Part shown: one piece after another, positions 55,232 through 64,000 of the stretch
Layout of the letters: the number at the start of each line of letters is the position of its first letter
Position numbering within the stretch: the stretch's first letter is position 1
NCBI RefSeq assembly: GCF_030758415.1
Contig: NZ_CP132334.1
Coordinates: forward strand, 2,182,001 to 2,246,000
From: Parvularcula sp. IMCC14364
GTDB lineage: Bacteria > Pseudomonadota > Alphaproteobacteria > Caulobacterales > Parvularculaceae
Direction of reading: 5' to 3'
DNA: 64,000 nucleotides
Notes under the pieces: generated by a model
Told to the model about the DNA's origin: nothing
Seen by the model: only the letters and a program-made list of their open reading frames with translations
The model's database searches: none
Translations under genes and position numbers: made by a program

Positions 55232-56100
55232 CTTTCGACCAGAACGTGACTGCCCCCTCTCAGGCTCTTGAGCAGGAGGCCTATCCGGACTTTTTCAAAC
55301 AGCGCAACTGGGATGTACCTGCTTTTTCGGTGAACCACCTGTCCACCAGGCGGAATAAATACAGCCTGGTGATCCCGGTCATCAACGAGGGGGAGCGCAT
55401 CCGAAACCAGCTGCAGGCAACTCATGATCTCGGCCTGAGCAGCAAGGTTGATACGATCATCGCTGACGGCGGATCGACAGACGGTTCACTTGAGCCGGCC
55501 TTTCTGGAAAGCGTCAATGTAAGATCAGTCATTACAAAGACCGGACCGGGCAAACTTTCCGCCCAGCTGCGCTGTGGTTATGCCGTATCGCTTATTGATG
55601 GATATGACGGCATCATCACCATTGACGGCAATGGCAAGGACTCTGTTGAGAGCATTGCCGATTTTATCACGGCGCTTGAGGGGGGTGTGGATTATGCGCA
55701 GGCCTCCCGATTTGTGCCCGGTGGCCGTTCTGAGAATACGCCGCTGTCCCGGCTGCTGGCGATACGCCTGCTGCACGCTCCGATGCTGAGCCTCGCCGCC
55801 CGTCGCTGGTTTAGCGATACAACGCAAGGCTTCCGGGCCTACTCCGCAAGATACCTTCTCGACGAACGCGTCCAGCCTTTTCGCGATATTTTTGTAAAGT
55901 ATGAACTGCTTGCCTATCTGACCGTTCGCGCGAGCCAGTTGGGCTTGCGCACATCAGAAGTACCGACAGCACGCCTCTATCCGGCGCACGAAAAAATTCC
56001 CACAAAGATCAGTGGTGCAGGGGCTCATATGGATCTTGTCAGTGTGCTCTTTTCTACACTGAAGGGTGACTATCACCCACCACATAATGCGCAAAGCTGA
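55228..56100 (+). CDS. Glycosyltransferase family 2 (polyprenyl-phosphate type)
   Basis: A 290-residue GT-A enzyme that probably transfers a sugar from a nucleotide sugar to a lipid phosphate or glycan. Landmarks: YSLVIPVINEGERIRNQL near residue 48, IIADGGSTDGS near 80, the metal site ITIDGNGKD near 130 and FSDTTQGFRAYSARYLLDE near 195, all as in DPM1-like enzymes. There is no membrane helix, so its anchoring may depend on the preceding protein. It starts on the stop of that gene (ATGA). It belongs to an operon of four genes reaching 59772. Confidence 0.87.
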   Translation: MTFDQNVTAPSQALEQEAYPDFFKQRNWDVPAFSVNHLSTRRNKYSLVIPVINEGERIRNQLQATHDLGLSSKVDTIIADGGSTDGSLEPAFLESVNVRSVITKTGPGKLSAQLRCGYAVSLIDGYDGIITIDGNGKDSVESIADFITALEGGVDYAQASRFVPGGRSENTPLSRLLAIRLLHAPMLSLAARRWFSDTTQGFRAYSARYLLDERVQPFRDIFVKYELLAYLTVRASQLGLRTSEVPTARLYPAHEKIPTKISGAGAHMDLVSVLFSTLKGDYHPPHNAQS

Positions 56101-56114
56101 CCGGGATTTGCAGC

Positions 56115-57293
56115 ATGGCAAAAGACTGTGATTTCCTTATCATCGGGGGCGGCTTTTATGGCTGCTGTCTGGCGCTACTTCTGCGGTCGCTCTCACAAAA
56201 CGTGATTGTGGTTGAGCGTGGTGATGCGCCTCTTGAGCGTGCCTCACGCGTCAACCAGGCCAGAATACACGCAGGCTTTCACTACCCACGCAGCTTCGTG
56301 ACAGCATTGCGCTCAAAGTTACTATACAAACGGTTTGCGGCTGACTTTCCCGATGCCGTCGTTGATGACTTCCAGATGGTTTATGCCATCGCCCGTCGCA
56401 AGTCCAAGGTTACCGGGCAACGGTTCCTGCGCACATTTCAGGAAATGGGGGCACCCGTTTCAGCGGCAGGCCCAGGCGTCGAAGCGCTTTTTTCTTCTGA
56501 CACTATCGAAGACTGCTTCACTTGTACTGAATGGGCTTTTGATTTTCGCGCCCTTCGCACGCAGTTGACGAAGCAACTCGACAAGGCCGGGCTGACCATC
56601 AGGTTCAATACGACAGTTGAAAATCTGACCAACGGTGAAGACAGTGTTATTGCAGAATTATCTGATGGAAACAGCATCGCAGCTGGCCATGTGTTTAACG
56701 TAACATATTCGCATATCAACAATATCCTGTTATCCAGCGGATTACAGGCCTTGCCAATGAAGCATGAATGGACAGAAATCGCACTTGTTCAGCCACCTGA
56801 AGAATTACAACCCTTCGGCTTTACCATTATGGATGGTCCCTTCTTTTCCCTGATGCCCTATCCGGCAGAAAGCCGGTACTCATTTACGCATGTTCGCTAT
56901 ACGCCTCATTTCAGCTGGCTGGACGAGAATGTCAGTAAGTCCCCATATGAAATGGCAGAAACACTTCCCAGGCAATCGCGCTGGCGTCACATGGTGGCAG
57001 ACGCCGCAAAATATATGCCTGGCGCTACACGTGTCACGTATGAGAAATCACTTTTTGATGTGAAGACTGTGCTCCTCAAAAACGAACGGGATGATGGCAG
57101 ACCAATCCTGTTTCACCAGCATTCAGATGCCCCCAATGTCACTTCCATAATGGGCGGCAAACTGGACAATATTTATGATCTGTTTGCGGTGCTGCCACAG
57201 GCAAACCCTGCCTGGCGCGACGTTAATACCAGCTTCCTCTTTGATAAACCGATTAAATCAGACAACCCCCGACAAATTCACCATGTCAGCTGA
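56115..57293 (+). CDS. FAD-dependent oxidoreductase (DAO family)
   Basis: A 392-residue flavoprotein with an N-terminal Rossmann motif (DFLIIGGGFYGCCLALLL, about 5-22), the ERG acidic end of the second strand (VVERGDAPLERASRVNQARIHAGFHYPRS) and a C-terminal MGGKLDNIYDLF stretch, in line with the glycine/D-amino-acid oxidase superfamily. The reaction is not clear. Position among glycan genes suggests oxidation of a sugar or lipid-linked intermediate. It lies 14 bp after the glycosyltransferase and overlaps the next gene by 11 bp. Confidence 0.85.
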   Translation: MAKDCDFLIIGGGFYGCCLALLLRSLSQNVIVVERGDAPLERASRVNQARIHAGFHYPRSFVTALRSKLLYKRFAADFPDAVVDDFQMVYAIARRKSKVTGQRFLRTFQEMGAPVSAAGPGVEALFSSDTIEDCFTCTEWAFDFRALRTQLTKQLDKAGLTIRFNTTVENLTNGEDSVIAELSDGNSIAAGHVFNVTYSHINNILLSSGLQALPMKHEWTEIALVQPPEELQPFGFTIMDGPFFSLMPYPAESRYSFTHVRYTPHFSWLDENVSKSPYEMAETLPRQSRWRHMVADAAKYMPGATRVTYEKSLFDVKTVLLKNERDDGRPILFHQHSDAPNVTSIMGGKLDNIYDLFAVLPQANPAWRDVNTSFLFDKPIKSDNPRQIHHVS

Positions 57294-59772
57294 AAATATC
57301 ATCGCTGTTGTCAGAATCAGCCTCTCTGGCGAAACAGGGCGTTATAGCATTGTTACCATCACAGGCTTCGTGCTGGACCTGATGATTGCCCTGCTCTGTC
57401 ATGAAATATTTGGCTGGCCACTGCCGGTGGCTGCAAGTGTCGGCTTTATCATCGCAGCCATGGCAAATTACCTCGCGCACGAGTACTGGACTTTTCCGGA
57501 CAGGCGAAATGGTTTTTCAGTCATGCGGTTGACCCGCTATCTTGGTGTTGCCATCACCGCATTATCTGTACGCTGGCTGATACTGTTTATTTTTACCGAT
57601 ATAGACTTACCTGCCGTCACTAGTTTCCTTGTCCTTTCAGGCGCCGCAGGCGCTTCGCTTGCTGTCAATTATCTCCTAACTCGGTTCTCCGTCTTCCCAA
57701 GCGCCCAAACAACAGACACTTTGCAACCGGACAGATTACCCCAGATTATTTTTGGTGTTGCCTCAGCGGCTACCCTCTTCTGGGTATATCAGTCGGATAT
57801 TCTACGTGTTGATCAAACCATTGCCCAACCGGACGTCTTCTCGAATGGCCTCGTTTATGGACGTCTTATCAGGGCAGAACGAGAAGGACCGCTCAGTAAA
57901 AGCGGGCTTATGGGACGCGTGCACGACCCTGCCCTCAATGCCGGTGTAGATAGCGGGTCTGCCAGATCTCAGGCAACAATTGACCTCTACAGAACAGGCG
58001 CGGGACCTGAAAAGAAGTCAGCTCTTCAGCAACCTCAGGGGATATATACCGGCAATATCGGCTTGCAAAGCTGGTTCCTCTATGCGTTTGAGGGCCCGTT
58101 AAAACTGATGGGCCTTGACGGCGGAGAACGCATTATCGCGCATGAGAATATCATTCGATTACTGACCGTTATTTGCCTCTCCCTTCTTCTCGTTATGGCC
58201 TGGCGCGAGTTTGGAAGATTTCCTGCACTGGTCGGATTTGTCTTTGTTGCCGCCGCACCTTGGGTGAACACGTTCTCAGAGAGCGCTTATTGGGTTCCCT
58301 TTACCTGGCTCCTTCCGATAGCCGTATGCTGGTTTGCCTTCATCAGTAGAGACACAACGCAAGAGAAGGTTGCCCCGCCATATCTTTTTATTCTGCTGCT
58401 GATTTTACTTATTCTCAAACTCGGTTCTGGCTTTGAATATGTAACTGCCATTTTCATGGTATGTGGTGCCTTGGCAATTTACCGACCGATGCAGGAAGGC
58501 AGATGGCAGAAAGTATTCCTGCAAGGCGGGCTTACGTCCGCAACATGTATCTGTGCATTGATTGTCAGTTTTTTGACGCAGATTGTTGTCATTTCTACTT
58601 ACACTGGTTCTTTCGGCAGCGCTTTAAGCGATTTCACAGAGCGCGTTCTGAAACGCTCACCTGTAGGTGGCCAACCGCTGGACGGTCATGGCGAAGATAT
58701 TTTAGCCAAATATTTTTTTGACGCACCGATTGTGGAACTTGGCCAAATCAGCCTGGCCGCAACTGACATTCTCATAATTGCCTGTTGTTTAATACTCGTA
58801 TCTGCCTCGGTCTTGATGCTGCGTGGCAAATTCAAACTCAGGTTCAACGCCCCCGCGATACTCTTTGTCCTGCTCTTAATTGGACCAGTCTCATGGTTCA
58901 TCCTGGCAAACGGGCATTCTGCCAAGCACCTCCATCTCAACTTTGTGCTGTGGCACATAATCTGGGGGTTTATGGCAGTGATCATCGCCGCCAGCCTTAC
59001 GCTAGAGGCAGTAAAAGGGGCCAGCTGGAAACTCAAATCTGGCATCACCGTAGTAACCACTCTCACTTTATCGGCCGGCTTGTTTGCAGCTTACACGATC
59101 AAGTTTGACCGTATGTACCCAAAGCAAAACATCTGGGCCAATGCCTCCCTGACTGAAGGTAACATCCAGTTCTATCAATCATCAGTGATTGTGGAAATCC
59201 CGTGCCGCAAGATCAGGAATGATCTTCCTTTCTTCATGCATCTTTATACCAGCCCCTTAAATTATCTGGTTCAAGGCAAAGCAAAACCAATTGTGAATGC
59301 AGATTTTGCTTTTGAAGATTATGCCCTGCCCAGACTGCCATTACAAAACCGGTGTAAAGCCAAAGTCCCATTCAAGGGGTTTTCGGTACAGAGAGTTCAT
59401 TTAGGCCAATATGACAAAGAAGCCTTTTTACGCGGCGATGACAATTCACGGATCTGGACTGACAGTGGCAACGTGTCTTTCCCCGGCGATCCTGGCCGTG
59501 ACATAAAGCGTGAACTACTGACAAAAGACGACTGGCATAATGGCATCCATAAAAAGTGGAACACAATTTTTGTAAAACACAGCCCCGAAGCCCGTGCGCA
59601 ACTCGCTGATATTACAGCCGTGAAGCTCGCAAACGGAGAGATACTTAGTGTTTCTGGTGTCAGACATTATCGCAGATATATCAATCTGACATTTGACGAG
59701 CCTTTGCCTGACGATTTGCCGGAAAAACTGGAAGTTGTTTCAGAAAACACCAGCGTACGGCGCGCACCTTAA
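57283..59772 (+). CDS. GtrA-domain fused to large polytopic membrane protein
   Basis: The 829-residue protein starts with a GtrA domain (about 18-137): four membrane helices with NYLAHEYWTFPDR, as in flippases or anchors for polyprenyl-linked sugars. After it come about ten more hydrophobic segments (up to ~600) that recall GT-C type glycosyltransferases, though I could not place a catalytic motif beyond loop acidic residues. The C-terminal ~220 residues seem to be a soluble outer domain (VEIPCRKIRNDLPFFMHLY). The start ATG 57283 overlaps the FAD gene; the frame open to 57175 is rejected. Stops of this gene and the facing isomerase share bases. GtrA plus GT2 enzymes suggests transfer of a side-group sugar outside the cytoplasm. 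Confidence 0.8.
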   Translation: MSAENIIAVVRISLSGETGRYSIVTITGFVLDLMIALLCHEIFGWPLPVAASVGFIIAAMANYLAHEYWTFPDRRNGFSVMRLTRYLGVAITALSVRWLILFIFTDIDLPAVTSFLVLSGAAGASLAVNYLLTRFSVFPSAQTTDTLQPDRLPQIIFGVASAATLFWVYQSDILRVDQTIAQPDVFSNGLVYGRLIRAEREGPLSKSGLMGRVHDPALNAGVDSGSARSQATIDLYRTGAGPEKKSALQQPQGIYTGNIGLQSWFLYAFEGPLKLMGLDGGERIIAHENIIRLLTVICLSLLLVMAWREFGRFPALVGFVFVAAAPWVNTFSESAYWVPFTWLLPIAVCWFAFISRDTTQEKVAPPYLFILLLILLILKLGSGFEYVTAIFMVCGALAIYRPMQEGRWQKVFLQGGLTSATCICALIVSFLTQIVVISTYTGSFGSALSDFTERVLKRSPVGGQPLDGHGEDILAKYFFDAPIVELGQISLAATDILIIACCLILVSASVLMLRGKFKLRFNAPAILFVLLLIGPVSWFILANGHSAKHLHLNFVLWHIIWGFMAVIIAASLTLEAVKGASWKLKSGITVVTTLTLSAGLFAAYTIKFDRMYPKQNIWANASLTEGNIQFYQSSVIVEIPCRKIRNDLPFFMHLYTSPLNYLVQGKAKPIVNADFAFEDYALPRLPLQNRCKAKVPFKGFSVQRVHLGQYDKEAFLRGDDNSRIWTDSGNVSFPGDPGRDIKRELLTKDDWHNGIHKKWNTIFVKHSPEARAQLADITAVKLANGEILSVSGVRHYRRYINLTFDEPLPDDLPEKLEVVSENTSVRRAP

Positions 59773-60599
59773 CTGAAAGCTCTGCTCACAGCGTCTAGAG
59801 ACTGTTCGATACTAGCGAGCGGATCTTTTTCAGATCGCTTCATTTCGATTGAAACCCAGCCATCATAATTACGCGCCTTCACGATGTCAGAAAAGCTGAC
59901 AAGCCAATCCATCCCTGACGGTACAGGCGCAAGCCATGCTTCAGAGAGATGAATATGGGAAATCTTCTGCCTTGCCAGATCATATAATTTTTCCAAGGCC
60001 CCCATATCTTCATTCATGTGCAGTGCACCCGTATCAAAGTTGATGGTAATTGCCGGATGGTCACAGCGAGAAACGAAGTCACAAACGTCCGACATTCTGG
60101 TTAAAAAATTCGCACCGTATGCTGCCGGGTTAGGTTCTATCGCAAGTTTCTGACCTGTCTTAAATGCTGAGTCGGCTAACAGTCTGAATTCGGACAGTGC
60201 AATTTCATCGGCTTGCTGCGTATCCATATCGCCAGGAATAACCCGGTTTCGGGGCGACCCAATTACAAGATTTGAAAACTCCAACCTGCCAGCTAGATTG
60301 ATGGCCCGGTTGATTGAATTCGTAAAAACCGTACGCTCTGTGTCTGTACCAAATAGAGCGGCCCCCTGAACGCCAAAATGCAGAGACTGCATAGAAACAG
60401 GGCGCAAACCGAACGATGCCAGCCTCTGGAGGGTAGCATTCACAGCCCCAGTCCGCGGCACAAAAGCATCATCTTCTTCTGGAAACAACAAACCTGGTGC
60501 AAATTCCAGCCCCTCAAAACCGTAGGCCTGAAGTAACTCATAGACGGCGTCAGATTCATCAGGCTGCCAGGCAATATTGGATATAGCGAGCTTCATCAT
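59769..60599 (-). CDS. Sugar phosphate isomerase/epimerase-like TIM barrel
   Basis: A 276-residue member of the xylose isomerase-like TIM-barrel superfamily. Likely metal ligands are the Glu in KLAIEPNP (about 152), the Asp in TINFDTGALHMNED (about 185), His in SHIHLSEAW (about 217) and the Glu in WVSIEMK (about 250). Such proteins isomerise or epimerise sugars or cyclitols. Its start overlaps the stop of the upstream gene (ATGA), so it is the last gene of a minus-strand operon for glycan synthesis. Confidence 0.85.
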   Translation of the reverse strand: MMKLAISNIAWQPDESDAVYELLQAYGFEGLEFAPGLLFPEEDDAFVPRTGAVNATLQRLASFGLRPVSMQSLHFGVQGAALFGTDTERTVFTNSINRAINLAGRLEFSNLVIGSPRNRVIPGDMDTQQADEIALSEFRLLADSAFKTGQKLAIEPNPAAYGANFLTRMSDVCDFVSRCDHPAITINFDTGALHMNEDMGALEKLYDLARQKISHIHLSEAWLAPVPSGMDWLVSFSDIVKARNYDGWVSIEMKRSEKDPLASIEQSLDAVSRAFS

Positions 60600-61582
60600 C
60601 CCTCACTTTGGTGAAAGTCATAAAAGGCTTTCAAGGCGTCGAGAGTCTCTTGCGTTGAGTACAGATACTCTCCTTCCTTACCCCATTTTTCTGCATGAAC
60701 TGTCCGCATATCCTCATGATGCTCCGCAGGAGCCGTATTGGAGAAGGGTTTACCAGTCAGGTATTCGTGAATAATGCCAGCCTTGAGAGGAGCTGAGCAT
60801 ATATGCAGTGTCTCAAGGTCATGATTGACGGATTTTCTGATATCAGTCCAAAGATTATTCATGTTGTAGTACTGAAACGTACTCTCGCTGTTCGTAAACA
60901 TAGACGAACTGAAGCCCGCAATATCGAAAAGTCTGTTCACTGCAGGCCTGACTTCAGGCTGCTCATATTTCTGCCTATCCAGTTTCAACATCGTCGTATC
61001 TGAATCATACTGATAAAGGCTCTCGAATAGTAACTTCATTTCCTGTTTCATATCGCAAAGCAGTTCATCAGCCTTGACCTGTTTGAGAAATGAAGGGGCT
61101 GGATTAAGAATATCGAATATGAAGTTTTTCTTCAGGCCCGCACCAAAAAGCGCCGGCAACCGCAATATGTGGCTGTTGGGGAAACTGTTCTTTATATTGA
61201 CTTCAAGTTCCCTGCGATGTTTTCCATATGCAGTCCCATCCTGAAAACGACTATTTTTCTCAGAGTATTTTCCGTTAAAATCATCCAGCACTGCAATAGT
61301 GGAAATCAGGACAATCCGTTGGCACTTCGCGCCCCGAAGGTGAGTGTGCAGATTCAGTAAATTCTGGCGATCCTGATCAGGAGCATTATTTGCCATCCAC
61401 ATGGTCGCTGGAGCTGCCGCACATATAATGAGATCATACTCTCTACCTTGAATATCCATGATATTGGCGCTGTTATAATACCCGGTAAAGCCGGTATATT
61501 GGCGCTTCAATGTTTCGCCGACAAAGCCCGTATGCCCGATTAAAGCTATACGCCTGTCCTCTAGTTGATCCCTGTTTATCAT
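60596..61582 (-). CDS. NAD(P)-binding epimerase/dehydratase-like protein
   Basis: About 328 residues with an N-terminal Rossmann fold: RRIALIGHTGFVGETL near residue 10-25 (GxxGxxG form), DLIICAAAP near 50 and VLISTIAVLDDF with AYGKHR further on, resembling the extended SDR Ser-Tyr-x3-Lys set (T...YGKHR). The C-terminal half is not familiar. It probably acts on a nucleotide sugar or lipid-linked sugar. ATG 61582 follows GAGGTG and begins just before the Rossmann fold; the frame reaches back to 61618. Confidence 0.75.
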   Translation of the reverse strand: MINRDQLEDRRIALIGHTGFVGETLKRQYTGFTGYYNSANIMDIQGREYDLIICAAAPATMWMANNAPDQDRQNLLNLHTHLRGAKCQRIVLISTIAVLDDFNGKYSEKNSRFQDGTAYGKHRRELEVNIKNSFPNSHILRLPALFGAGLKKNFIFDILNPAPSFLKQVKADELLCDMKQEMKLLFESLYQYDSDTTMLKLDRQKYEQPEVRPAVNRLFDIAGFSSSMFTNSESTFQYYNMNNLWTDIRKSVNHDLETLHICSAPLKAGIIHEYLTGKPFSNTAPAEHHEDMRTVHAEKWGKEGEYLYSTQETLDALKAFYDFHQSEG

Positions 61583-61627
61583 CTTCACCTCAATGGCATT
61601 TTCAATGCGGATCAGCAAAACCCTAGC

Positions 61628-62401
61628 TTATACTATATCTGCCTTCGCCAAAACTTCAGGTGTTGCCGGATAACCAAGCTCGGTTGTGATCGCGCCAAAT
61701 TTTTCATCAAACTCAGCCAACTGATCTTTTGGAAATTTACGCACCCAAGGCAGAACGCTTGTATCCTGAATGTGGCTGGTTTTTTTCAATTTCCCGAACT
61801 GTATAGAATTCTGGACAAAGAGCTCCATTGCCGGCGCAAGTTCATGGGCCTCAAGGCCAAGCCGTAACAATATCCGGTGCCAGAGCATCAGGTCCGTGTC
61901 CTGCCGCATATCTTCGAATTTAACATTGAAAAAAATATTCTGAGCATCAAAATTATACATCATGTTGATGTGGTGCTCAGCGCTATTGCTCATTTCAAAA
62001 GCCACCTGCGCGTCAAGTGTTTCCAGCTTATTGAGCGCTTGTTGATATGTCTGCCCGTCAAACTTATCATCTGGCTCGTGCAACCACGCCTCATCAGACC
62101 ATTGGTGGTATTTAGCTGAAGAAAGGATCATATCACGAGGATCGCGCACAACATGAATACCGCGGAATTCCATTCGGTGCTTGATCCTTACCTTGGGAAA
62201 ACGCCCATACGGATGAAAAATAATTTTTTTGTCTTTGCCTTGAGCAGCTTTCTCCAGAGTCTCCTTTCTCTCCTGGATATTATTGATCCGGGAAAGGTGT
62301 ATATATTCAACGCCAATACGCGCTGCGAGCCCCTCAAAGATATTATTCATCCAGTTTGTACCGGTTTTGTGATGTGTTTTTATAGCTATATGGTATTTCA
62401 T
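61628..62401 (-). CDS. Sulfotransferase
   Basis: A 257-residue PAPS-dependent sulfotransferase. The 5'-phosphosulfate loop is KTHHKTGTNWMNNIF (residues 8-22) and the 3'-phosphate site is HVVRDPRDMILSSAKYH (about 83-99), both in their normal places. It is soluble and would sulfate a sugar hydroxyl in the cytoplasm. The gene lies 45 bp upstream of the epimerase-like gene and 93 bp after a second sulfotransferase. Low GC compared with the core genes. Confidence 0.87.
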   Translation of the reverse strand: MKYHIAIKTHHKTGTNWMNNIFEGLAARIGVEYIHLSRINNIQERKETLEKAAQGKDKKIIFHPYGRFPKVRIKHRMEFRGIHVVRDPRDMILSSAKYHQWSDEAWLHEPDDKFDGQTYQQALNKLETLDAQVAFEMSNSAEHHINMMYNFDAQNIFFNVKFEDMRQDTDLMLWHRILLRLGLEAHELAPAMELFVQNSIQFGKLKKTSHIQDTSVLPWVRKFPKDQLAEFDEKFGAITTELGYPATPEVLAKADIV

Positions 62402-62494
62402 GGATATATAGTTCCTCGACAGTTTTGCCGCCTTATATACAGCACGCAGATGTGCAAAGATAATTCAGTGCAATTATACGGAGCGCCATAGCAC

Positions 62495-63373
62495 TCAATC
62501 TCGCCATTCTTCTGGCAGCCTGTCACCAAATCTGGACTGACAAAAATCATAAACTTCTGCATAATGATCGCGCAGTCGGCCAAAAGAGTTTTCATCAATG
62601 GATTTGGTTTTAACTGAACGATTGATAACCTGATCAAAACTGGCTGGCTTAGCAGGCAACCCCAGAAATTTCTGAATGGCCGCGACAGTTTCAGAAGAAA
62701 AAAGATTCTCATAAAAGCCGTAAAAGAGCATGTTTGCCGGGAACGCTTTTTCCAACTCAGTAATCGTTTTATCGTAACGCGTCCGTTCATAAAGCACACT
62801 GGACTCGAAAGACTTCTCCAATTCTGCCCTGGCATCTTCAATCTTGCCTCTGGCCTGCTGATACTTAAGCTGTGACCAATGCCTGGAAGCAGGGTCACGC
62901 ATTAGGAAGATTATCTTAAGTTTGATATCATGTGCGGAGAACAACGCTTCGACTTTCCGAAAATGATCCGCCTGCAGCATCATATAGGCAGGCGTGATCT
63001 CGCATAAATACTTTTGATCACTTCCGCACAGGCGGTCAAAATGATCGAGATACCCTTCCGGGCAATAGTCCATCCTTACTCGATCAATCAAGGCTTCCCT
63101 GTATGCTTTGATTCTCCTAAGACGCGATTTTCCCCCATGCACAGAGTGAGGCTTTGCCAACAGCGCCTCTGCAGTCGCCAGCTCAAAGTCACGGTTCCAG
63201 TCCCCTGACAGATGCGGCACATACCGCGTATCAAAATAATGAACTTCCTTGATTGGACTACAGGCAATTTCGTCATAGGTTCGCAGGAATTGAAACAGCC
63301 ATGATGTGCCGGCACGGGGCGCGCCGACCCCCATAATCATCGTCTTGCCGTTCAGCTTGGGATAACAGGACAT
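62495..63373 (-). CDS. Sulfotransferase (heparan-sulfate-type)
   Basis: The protein has about 292 residues. The 5'-phosphosulfate loop is MGVGAPRAGTSWLFQFLRT near residue 16 and the 3'-phosphate site is IIFLMRDPASRHWSQLKYQ near 145, in the pattern of the sulfotransferase family that contains NDST-like and bacterial polysaccharide enzymes. KEVHYFDTRY after the first motif is also characteristic. ATG 63373 gives a four-base gap from the ABC gene stop and is preferred; a TTG at 63424 would add 17 residues and overlap that gene by 47 bp. Confidence 0.87.
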   Translation of the reverse strand: MSCYPKLNGKTMIMGVGAPRAGTSWLFQFLRTYDEIACSPIKEVHYFDTRYVPHLSGDWNRDFELATAEALLAKPHSVHGGKSRLRRIKAYREALIDRVRMDYCPEGYLDHFDRLCGSDQKYLCEITPAYMMLQADHFRKVEALFSAHDIKLKIIFLMRDPASRHWSQLKYQQARGKIEDARAELEKSFESSVLYERTRYDKTITELEKAFPANMLFYGFYENLFSSETVAAIQKFLGLPAKPASFDQVINRSVKTKSIDENSFGRLRDHYAEVYDFCQSRFGDRLPEEWRD

Positions 63374-63377
63374 AAAG

Positions 63378-64000
63378 TCAGACTTCTTCTTTTCGATTGC
63401 GCGCGTCTTCTTCAAATCGTTCAAGTATGCTCGGATCCTGGCTGTATTCTTTCATCCCCCCCGCCTCAAGCCACAAAAAATGTGTACACAAATTTCTTAA
63501 TAAGGGAATACGATGGGAAGCGATAACAACAATGCCAGCACCTCCAACCATTGTTTTCATCCGCTCCTGTGCCTTATTTCTGAACTTGAGATCTCCAGCA
63601 CCAATCCACTCGTCCATCATCAGTATTTCCGGCTCAAAGGCTGTTGCTGTCGAGAATGCCAATCGCATAACCATACCGCGAGAATAAGTCCGCACAGGCA
63701 TGAACAGATATTCACCAAGGCCGCTGAACTCGGCGATGTCAGGCACGCGCTCCTCAGCTTCTGCTCTGGTCATACCCTGTATAAGCCCACTGAGTATGAT
63801 GTTCTGAATACCAGTTGCTTCCATTTTCATACCGATACCCACATTGAACAATGCAGATACTACCCCCTCAGAAGTCACCGACCCATGAGTAGGCGGCACA
63901 ATGCCGGCCATAACTTGCAACAAAGTGGTCTTGCCCGCACCATTATGACCGACAATACCAAGCCTGTCCCCGCCTGATAAAGAAAGAGAAATACCCTTAA
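63378..64000 (-). CDS. Polysaccharide ABC transporter ATP-binding protein, 5' end outside window
   Basis: An ATPase subunit like Wzt/KpsT/TagH that powers export of capsule or O-antigen. The frame is open through the window edge, so the start lies beyond 64000. Visible parts in order: Walker A GHNGAGKTT (about 63925-63950), the Q-loop-equivalent region, VRTYSRGMVMRLAFSTA as the signature, Walker B EILMMDEWIGAGD and the H-loop VIASHR. The form YSRGMVMRLAFS with MDEWIGAGD is typical of polysaccharide exporters. It is the most upstream visible gene of the minus-strand operon; the permease is probably just outside the window. Confidence 0.92.
   Translation of the reverse strand, partial: KGISLSLSGGDRLGIVGHNGAGKTTLLQVMAGIVPPTHGSVTSEGVVSALFNVGIGMKMEATGIQNIILSGLIQGMTRAEAEERVPDIAEFSGLGEYLFMPVRTYSRGMVMRLAFSTATAFEPEILMMDEWIGAGDLKFRNKAQERMKTMVGGAGIVVIASHRIPLLRNLCTHFLWLEAGGMKEYSQDPSILERFEEDARNRKEEV

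Noticed and set aside
1-64000. tRNA, rRNA or other structured RNA genes
   Set aside because: Reading the intergenic stretches showed no cloverleaf, rRNA-like or riboswitch-like sequence; a covariance-model scan would be needed to exclude small RNAs.

Overview
The window comes from an alphaproteobacterium of moderate GC content. The strongest sign is the divK-pleD pair next to rpmG and dinB, with perfect CtrA-type boxes (TTAA-N7-TTAA) nearby. This points to a lineage with the Caulobacter-type cell-cycle circuit (Caulobacterales, Parvularculales, Kordiimonadales or similar); the genus cannot be fixed from sequence alone. A conserved alphaproteobacterial block (xthA, erpA, dgt, SPOR protein, nagZ, scpA, scpB, tatABC) agrees with this.

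Layout. 1-6.6 kb: RNase R (5' end missing), a membrane EAL phosphodiesterase that seems inserted into a housekeeping cluster, a DUF983 protein, ribosomal protein L33, and the PleD/DivK signalling pair. 6.7-11.6 kb: DNA polymerase IV with an N-terminal zinc ribbon, RidA, an unrecognised protein, an SRPBCC-like protein, an acyl-CoA dehydrogenase and a PIG-L-type deacetylase. 11.6-14.9 kb: a lower-GC segment with an S41 peptidase divergent from a ToxR/CadC-like regulator that carries a frameshift. 15-22.6 kb: a Tat-exported SDR facing tatABC, then scpBA, nagZ, a SPOR protein and dgt. 22.8-28.4 kb: ParDE and HigBA toxin-antitoxin pairs among erpA, a MAPEG protein, xthA, a HAD phosphatase, a RecD-like helicase, a DCC protein and a small membrane protein with a CtrA box. 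28.4-32.1 kb: an Lhr-family helicase and a TIGR03032 protein.

32.2-53.9 kb is the outstanding part: one of the largest coding units to be expected in a bacterium. A 5,891-residue protein made almost wholly of short Gly/Asn/Asp/Thr beta-solenoid repeats is followed, in another frame, by 1,352 codons with two copies of an unfamiliar domain, RTX repeats and six FG-GAP repeats. The two reading frames meet at a run of eight T (minus strand). Removing one T fuses them into a single 7,236-residue protein, the second part has no ribosome binding site, and the domain order across the junction repeats an order found intact inside the second part. It is therefore best read as one giant RTX-type surface protein split by a homopolymer (phase switch, programmed slippage, recent mutation or sequencing error).

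54.2-64 kb is a surface-glycan locus: two GT2-like enzymes, an FAD-dependent oxidoreductase and a GtrA-fused polytopic protein on the plus strand; a TIM-barrel isomerase, an NAD(P)-binding epimerase-like protein, two sulfotransferases and an ABC-transporter ATPase (cut by the window end) on the minus strand. Together they suggest assembly and export of a sulfated polysaccharide beside the giant adhesin. PleD and the EAL protein in the same window give opposing c-di-GMP activities, which commonly control attachment, but no direct link is visible. No rRNA, tRNA, CRISPR array, prophage or complete insertion sequence was seen.
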